This document shows, piece after piece, positions 59,205 through 64,000 of a stretch of DNA of 64,000 nucleotides (position 1 is its first letter; the number at the start of each line of letters is the position of its first letter). The notes beneath the pieces are model-generated. The model made no database searches, was not told where the DNA came from, and saw only the letters and a program-made list of their open reading frames with translations. A program made the position numbers and the translations under genes. Origin of the DNA: Poa pratensis (lineage: Eukaryota; Streptophyta; Magnoliopsida; Poales; Poaceae); NCBI GenBank assembly GCA_947311845.1, contig CAMZMU010000071.1:26133613-26197612 (forward strand). The letters run 5' to 3'.

Positions 59205-60290
59205 CGCTTTCCTATGCGATAGGCAGACTCGACGAGACATTGACTGTCTTGGTCGGGTCGGTCGGGTGCACCTGATGCGATCTTGTGTCATTGGTGGCAT
59301 TGAATGATCTATCGACTGCCACCTTCTTGTGCTCCGGCATAAGTGTTCGATCGTTGGAGACCGCCAGATCGGCGAGTGTTGCTTCCATGCCGAACATCTC
59401 AGAGATTTTGCTAAACTCTCGGTCACAAGAGTCAGACTTTTGGAAGTTCCCCTTGACTGTGATTACTCCTTTTGGTCCAGGCATCTTTAGCTGGAGGTAT
59501 GCGTAGTGTGGCACCGCCATGAATCGAGCGAATGTCGGGCGTCCAAGTATGGCATGATATTGTGACTTCCAGTTGACAACTTCAAATTCAATCGACTCTG
59601 CCCTGAAGTGGCTCTTATCCCCAAACGTTACGTCGAGTTGTATGGTGCCTTCTGGGCTTATTGCTTTGCTTGGGACGATACCGTGAAAGGTATTTGAAGA
59701 TCTTGGCAGGTTTTCGACTGACCTGTTCATTTTGCGGAGTGTATTTGTGAAGATGATGTTTATGCCGCTGCCACCATCCATGAAGACCTTGGACATGGCG
59801 TAGCCTCCAATTTGTGCGTCGAGTAGCAGAGCAGAGTGCCCTGGACGAACGACCGATGGTGGGTGGTCTTCTCTGCTGAAGCTTATTGCAGTTTTGAATC
59901 CTTTCAGGAATTCTGTTACGGCGGGAGGTGACATGACCGCCATGTTTATTTGTCGAGTGCGAAGTTTTTGCTCCCTGTTGGAAGGGCGACCTTTCTGTAT
60001 CATGTACATCTGCCCTTGGAGTGGAGGGTACTGAGGTTCATCCACCCGAGGCACTTGTTGTATGGCACCCACGATGTTACCGCCTGCTGCAGGCTGTGGT
60101 GGTGGTGGCGGCGGCATCAGAACGGGTACATTGGCTGGCTGCGGCGCAGCTACGGGTGCTGGTGTGGCTGCTGCCTTTCTGAGATTTATGTAATCAATCG
60201 CCATTTGGTCGAACTCCCTGCAGTTTCTCATCGAGTGATTGGAGCGCAGTTTTCCGTCTTCCCCTTGTACAGGTGGAATCTGCAATCAGC
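59205..60290 (-). CDS. Protease region of element B
   Basis: One open frame of 357 codons. The aspartic protease site reads KVFMDGGSGINI (Asp codon 59776-59778), followed by ILGRPTFARFMAVPHYAYLQ. Upstream is a Pro-rich linker. The frame runs from the gag tail to where solo LTR G cuts it from RT. The enzyme would process the Gag-Pol polyprotein. Open in itself, but no longer part of a continuous polyprotein. Confidence 0.82.
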
Positions 60291-62788
60291 ATCCATCTTT
60301 TCTTCAAATGATCGCTCAGATTGTGCTCCGGATCGTGACTTGCGCCAGTCTTTCCTCTTGTAGCTATCACTGCGTTGGCCGCGGTCTCGACTGTCTCGGC
60401 GATCATCTCGACTGTCTCGCCGATCATCTCGACTGTCTCGCCGATCTTCTCGACTGTCCCGCCGATCTTCTGACCGTCGGTCGCTTCTGTCTTGGTCGTT
60501 GCGGGGCGTGGAGAACCCAGCCGCCATGAACTCGGGTCTGTCGTCGTCCTAGTGACGTTTTGAACGCTTGCGCCTACGGTCGTCTCTGTACAGTCTCTGC
60601 GGATTTGACTGCCACTTTCATGATTGTCACGGGGTGAGGACCCGCGTGTGGTGCGCGCCATGTCTTCTCCGTCTGCCCACTCAGTCGCAATCATCAAGAG
60701 GTTAGCCACAGAGGTTGGCTTTTTGCGACCAAGTGCTTCTTTGAAGTCCCGCCTGGCGAGTCCCATTATGAAAGCGTCCATGGCCATATCTTCTGAAATT
60801 ACTCCGACTGAGTTGCGTATCTCAGTCCATCGTCTGATGTATGACCTCAACGTTTCGTCTGACCGTTGAACGCAGGCTCGCAGCTCCTCGAACGTTTTTG
60901 GGCGCTCACATAGAGGCTCGAAGTTTTTGATGAAATCAGTGCGGAAGTGATCCCACGAGTCGTATGTTGATGGAGGTAGGGCCTTGAGCCAGTCGCGGGC
61001 TGTGCCTTCGAGCATGAGTCGTATGTATTGCATGGCTGTGATGTTTGTGCCTCGCTGGCACGCGACAGCCAGCCTGTAGTCTTCCAGCCACCCCGAAGGT
61101 TCCTGTCGACCCGTGTACTTGGGCTGTTCAGATGTAAGTTTGAACCCTTTGGGCATCCGTGTCTCGCGGACGCGTCGAGTGAAGCACAGAGCTCCATGTG
61201 GCTCAGGCTCTCGATCAGAGTACGAGTCGCTACTGTAAGATCTGCGTGATCTGCTCCTGGACCTGCGCCTACGCGAGCCGCTTCTTTCCTTCGAGTGGTG
61301 GCGGCGACCACTGTGATTGTGCTCTTCACGACGCGTGTCAACCGGGGCACGGTCTCGACTCCCCCTGGAGTTTTTGGAATTTGGCGTATGGCCTTCGCTG
61401 CTAAGGCGAGTGATTTGATCTGTTGGCGATGTAGTTTTGCATTGGGGTCATCAGCTGGAGGCTTGATTGCCTCTAGGTATGCTGCAGCGGTAAAGAGAGC
61501 ACCCGCAGCTGTTTTGGGTACTGGCACTCCCTCCTCGTCGTATGTCATGAAAGAGTTGCCTAGGTTGCGGGTGAGTGCCGCCCTCTCATCCGGCGAGAGG
61601 TGTGACAGCCTTGATCTGGGTCTTGTGTCTGCTCGCCCGGTGGAGCTCAGGGAAAGCTGTCTTCTGCGCACACTCGACAAGCTAGCCTGCTTTTTGCGTT
61701 CTTCGAGTGTTGCTCTTATCTGCTTCAGTCGAAGTGATTCCTGCCAGTTGAAGTACTGGAAGGTCAGCATCTCCTCCCGTGTTGCGTCTGCTGGCATCAT
61801 TGTGCACTCCTTGATAACTTTATCTGCTTTTGCTGCCATCTCAGCAGTAATTGTGAGATTTGTGACTCCGTCCGGCATAGTAACCGTGCACGGGAACTCT
61901 GTAGGCCTGCGACTGGCCGCAGCATCAGATGATTCTGCGGCGAAGGCAACGTAGACTTGCTGGGGTATCACCCGGGGTATGTGTATGTGTTTTCGAGTCC
62001 CATCATGGACTCGACGTCGTCATCAAGGCTCATGTCGAAGTCGATATGCCCATCGAGTGGTCCGTCTGGACGGATCTCGCTGTTGATGCCTTCATCGCCT
62101 ATGCTCATCTCGGCGTCGGCGAAGTTGTTATGAGTCTCAAAGTCGAGGTTGTTGTTGGTGCAGATCTCGGAGTCGACGTAGTTGTCGATATGAGTTTCAG
62201 GCTCGTCAAAGTCGCTGAGGGAGATCCCGCAGTCGAAACTATCCTCGAGTGGGAGATCGAGCTCGGGATCGTTTGTGCGGTATGCTGATTCGGCCTCCTC
62301 GCCCTGGAGTTCTTCAATGAGCTCGTTGATCTCTCGTGTGGACATGGTTGTTGCAGACGAGCAAGCTTGGAGGATCGACGATGGTATGGACGCAGTTGAT
62401 GGATCCGCAGTCGAAGGAGCCGCAACCGATGGAGCCTCGGGTGCGGAAGTCGCGAGTTGGCGCGGATCCGTCAAGTCCTGCACACCAAGCTTGTTGACGA
62501 AAAAATTGAACGAACCAACGGTTAAACCCAAACCTGACTCGAGATCGGAGAAGGCCTCCTGGAATTCTGGCGAGTGTGGCTCGAAATCCATCCGAGGATC
62601 TGATGCGCTTTTTGCAGGTGAAGCGGCCTGCTGCCGTTTGTCGAGTGAGTCGGCGAGTTGCCGTGTGCCGCCTGAGTTGGCGAGTTCTGGTTTGTTGATG
62701 CAGCCGGCGAGTTGCCGTTTGTAGATCCGATCGGCGAGTCGCCGTTTTCCGATGGAACCGAAGAAACCGTGAGTCCAGCACTATTCTT
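60194..62788 (-). pseudogene. Gag of element B
   Basis: The main frame at 60194-61156 has the retrotransposon gag domain (ARDWLKALPPSTYDSWDHF). Upstream frames supply the middle part (60847-61971) and the acidic N-terminal leader (61968-62591). Frameshifts near 61150, 61970 and 62600 separate them. The Arg/Asp/Ser tail contains four 21-bp units. Structural protein of the virus-like particle. Confidence 0.88.
60386..60469 (-). repeat. 21-bp gag minisatellite (four units)
   Basis: CTCGACTGTCTCGCCGATC-type units with period 21, encoding DDRRDSR repeats. Element A has two units (about 42653-42694). Confidence 0.85.
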
Positions 62789-62805
62789 TCCCACAGACGG
62801 CGCCA
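62789..62805 (-). promoter_or_regulatory. Primer-binding site of element B
   Basis: The minus strand reads TGGCGCCGTCTGTGGGA, two bases inside the 5' LTR end. The tRNA was not identified. Confidence 0.8.
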
Positions 62806-62807
62806 AT

Positions 62808-63303
62808 TGACGAGGGTACACTCATCAAATCCCATGGTTAAGGACTAGGGTTGAGATTATGGGGAGAGAACGTGGTAGTACTGGTAGTTTCGTCGGCTGA
62901 CAAGCAGAGGCAAAGATTTACCCAGGTTCAGGCCCCTCGGGTGGAGGTAAAGACCCTACTTCCTGCTTGTCTGGTATTGATTGTGTGGGATTATGCGATT
63001 ACAGGGGAGCTCTGGCGAGGTATCGATCTCGCTAGAGCTTTTGGTGGTTTAAGTATGGCCTGGTCCTAGATCGGCACCCCTCCCATCCCTTAAATAGGCT
63101 GGGTCTCGGGAATTTGTAACCGACCTAGTTTACACGTAAGGAAAGTATAAACCGACTATGCCTATGTCTAAATCTTGGAGGGTACTCCATCTTCTTTGGG
63201 CCTCCTGTCTTGGGCTTCAAGCAGGCTCTTCGTGATTGGGCCTCAGTCGTTACGTGCACCAGGTACCCTCATGGTAGGGTACCCGAGATGTATACCCATG
63301 TCA
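62808..63303 (-). repeat. 5' LTR of element B
   Basis: 496 bp, TGACGAGGGTACACTC...CCATGTCA, followed by the TCGAG duplication. Confidence 0.95.
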
Positions 63304-63835
63304 TCGAGCTCGGGATCGTTTGTGCGGTATGCTGATTCAGCCTCCTCACCTTGGAGTTCTTCAATGAGCTCGTTGATCTCTCGAGTCGACATGGTTGTTG
63401 CAGACGAGAAAGCTTGGAGGATCGACGATGGTATGGACGCAGTTGATGGATCCGCAGTAGAAGGAGCCGCAACCGATGGAGCCTCGGGTGCGGAAGTCGC
63501 GAGTTGGCGTGGATCTGTCAAGTCCTGCACACCAAGCTTGTTGACGAAAAAATTGAACGAACCAACGGTTAAACCCAAACCTGACTCGAGATCGGAGAAG
63601 GCCTCCTGGAATTCTGGCGAGTGTGGCTCGAAATCCATCAGAGGATCTGATGTGCTTTTTGCAGGTGAAGCTGGCGTGCTGCCTTTTGTCGAGTGAATCG
63701 GCGAGTTGCCGTGTGCCGCCCGAGTCGGCGAGTTCTGGTTTGTTGATGCAGCCGGCGAGTTGCCGTTTGTAGATCCGATCGGCGAGCCGCCGTTTTCCGA
63801 TGGAACCGAAGAAACCGTGAGTCCAGCACTATTCT
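63304..63835 (-). pseudogene. Gag of element A, N-terminal part
   Basis: An open frame with repeated NGNSPAASTNQNSP-like and HGNSPIHST segments and MDFEPHSPEFQEAFSDLESG. It continued into 44488 before element B inserted. In this region it keeps a frame that B has lost. Confidence 0.85.
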
Positions 63836-63836
63836 T

Positions 63837-63853
63837 TCCCACAGACGACGCCA
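63837..63853 (-). promoter_or_regulatory. Primer-binding site of element A (one change)
   Basis: Same as the B site except for one substitution (GACGACGCCA on the plus strand where B has GACGGCGCCA). Confidence 0.75.
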
Positions 63854-63855
63854 AT

Positions 63856-64000
63856 TGACGAGGGGTTAACTCATCAAATCCCATGGTTAGGACCTAGGAT
63901 TGAGATTATGGGGAGAGAACGTGTAGTACTGGTAGTTTCGTCGGCTGACAAGTAGAGGCAAAGATTTACCCAGGTTCAGCCCCTCGGGTGGAGGTAAAGA
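63856..64000 (-). repeat. 5' LTR of element A (partial)
   Basis: Begins TGACGAGGGGTTAACTCATC like the 3' LTR at 15186. Runs off the window after 145 bp. Confidence 0.93.

Larger units (their letters stand above)
44489..63303 (-). mobile_element. Ty3-gypsy retrotransposon B, nested in gag of A
   Basis: Full-length relative of A with LTRs at 44489-44986 and 62808-63303. The target duplication is TCGAG (44484-44488 and 63304-63308). B's own gag holds the matching uninterrupted sequence at about 62257. It has the same gene order as A, including the antisense ORFs. By eye its LTRs differ at roughly 16 of 497 positions, so B is older than C. It carries a Helitron and a solo LTR. Internal frameshifts and a lost RT aspartate make it inactive. 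Confidence 0.95.
15186..64000 (-). mobile_element. Ty3-gypsy retrotransposon A (outer element, with antisense ORFs)
   Basis: The 3' LTR is at 15186-15638 and the 5' LTR starts at 63856 and runs off the window. The coding order on the minus strand is gag, protease, RT, RNase H, integrase, followed by an antisense gene region and the 3' LTR. That order, with antisense ORFs downstream of integrase, is known for the Tat/Retand-type lineage. A is split by element C at 23351/40592 and element B at 44488/63304. The left target site is ATTTC (15181-15185); its partner is outside the window. Frameshifts and a lost protease aspartate make it inactive. Confidence 0.93.

Noticed and set aside
1..64000. 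CRISPR arrays, bacterial operons, tRNA or full rRNA genes
   Set aside because: None found; the only RNA-gene-like sequence is the 5S-derived block in the LTR at 12207-12460.

Overview
The window looks like intergenic-to-genic DNA from a large-genome grass, most likely Triticeae (wheat, Aegilops or barley group). The signs are nested Ty3-gypsy LTR retrotransposons with antisense extra ORFs, a non-autonomous LTR family with a tRNA-Asp primer site, grass-type Helitron ends, a Stowaway MITE, a Harbinger element and a 5S-derived TRIM-like LTR. There is no bacterial-style gene organisation, and almost every coding block is broken. Several breaks are single-base changes, some in homopolymer runs, so sequencing error cannot be excluded for those.

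Layout. 1-15185 is old flanking DNA. It holds a LysM receptor-kinase exon 1 on the minus strand with frameshifts, a 1.7 kb PIF/Harbinger element, a 91 bp Stowaway MITE, a 5S-bearing LTR fragment, and an LTR (family E) cut at 15185 by element A. From 15186 to beyond the window end runs one Ty3-gypsy element, A, on the minus strand. A is interrupted twice. Element C, a non-autonomous LTR element (23352-40591, target duplication CGTCC), sits between A's RNase H and reverse transcriptase. Element B, a full-length relative of A (44489-63303, target duplication TCGAG), sits in A's gag. B itself contains a 5.06 kb Helitron (48976-54035) and a 488 bp solo LTR (58717-59204, target duplication CGCTT).

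Main result. The 5' LTR of element C is split precisely between an A and a T, with no base lost or duplicated, by a 10,937 bp unit (29495-40431). The unit has a Helitron 3' end (CTAG plus hairpin) on one side and a Helitron 5' end (TC...) on the other. The uninterrupted site survives in C's other LTR. Inside are two near-identical 1.88 kb Helitrons in direct orientation at the two edges. Between them lie 7.2 kb of host gene DNA: a nearly complete PPR gene with one frameshift, and the intron-containing 3' end of a CDK-like protein kinase gene. The simplest reading is that two Helitrons moved the genes between them as a single composite unit. The Helitron in B also carries a second internal 5' end, so end read-through appears twice in the window.

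How the parts work together. A and B are related elements with gag, protease, reverse transcriptase, RNase H and integrase on the minus strand. On the opposite strand, between integrase and 3' LTR, lies an intron-containing antisense region with two consecutive coding blocks, the first of the 'putative gypsy type transposon' (Transposase_28) family. A and B have lost different catalytic residues. Neither could move unaided as it stands.
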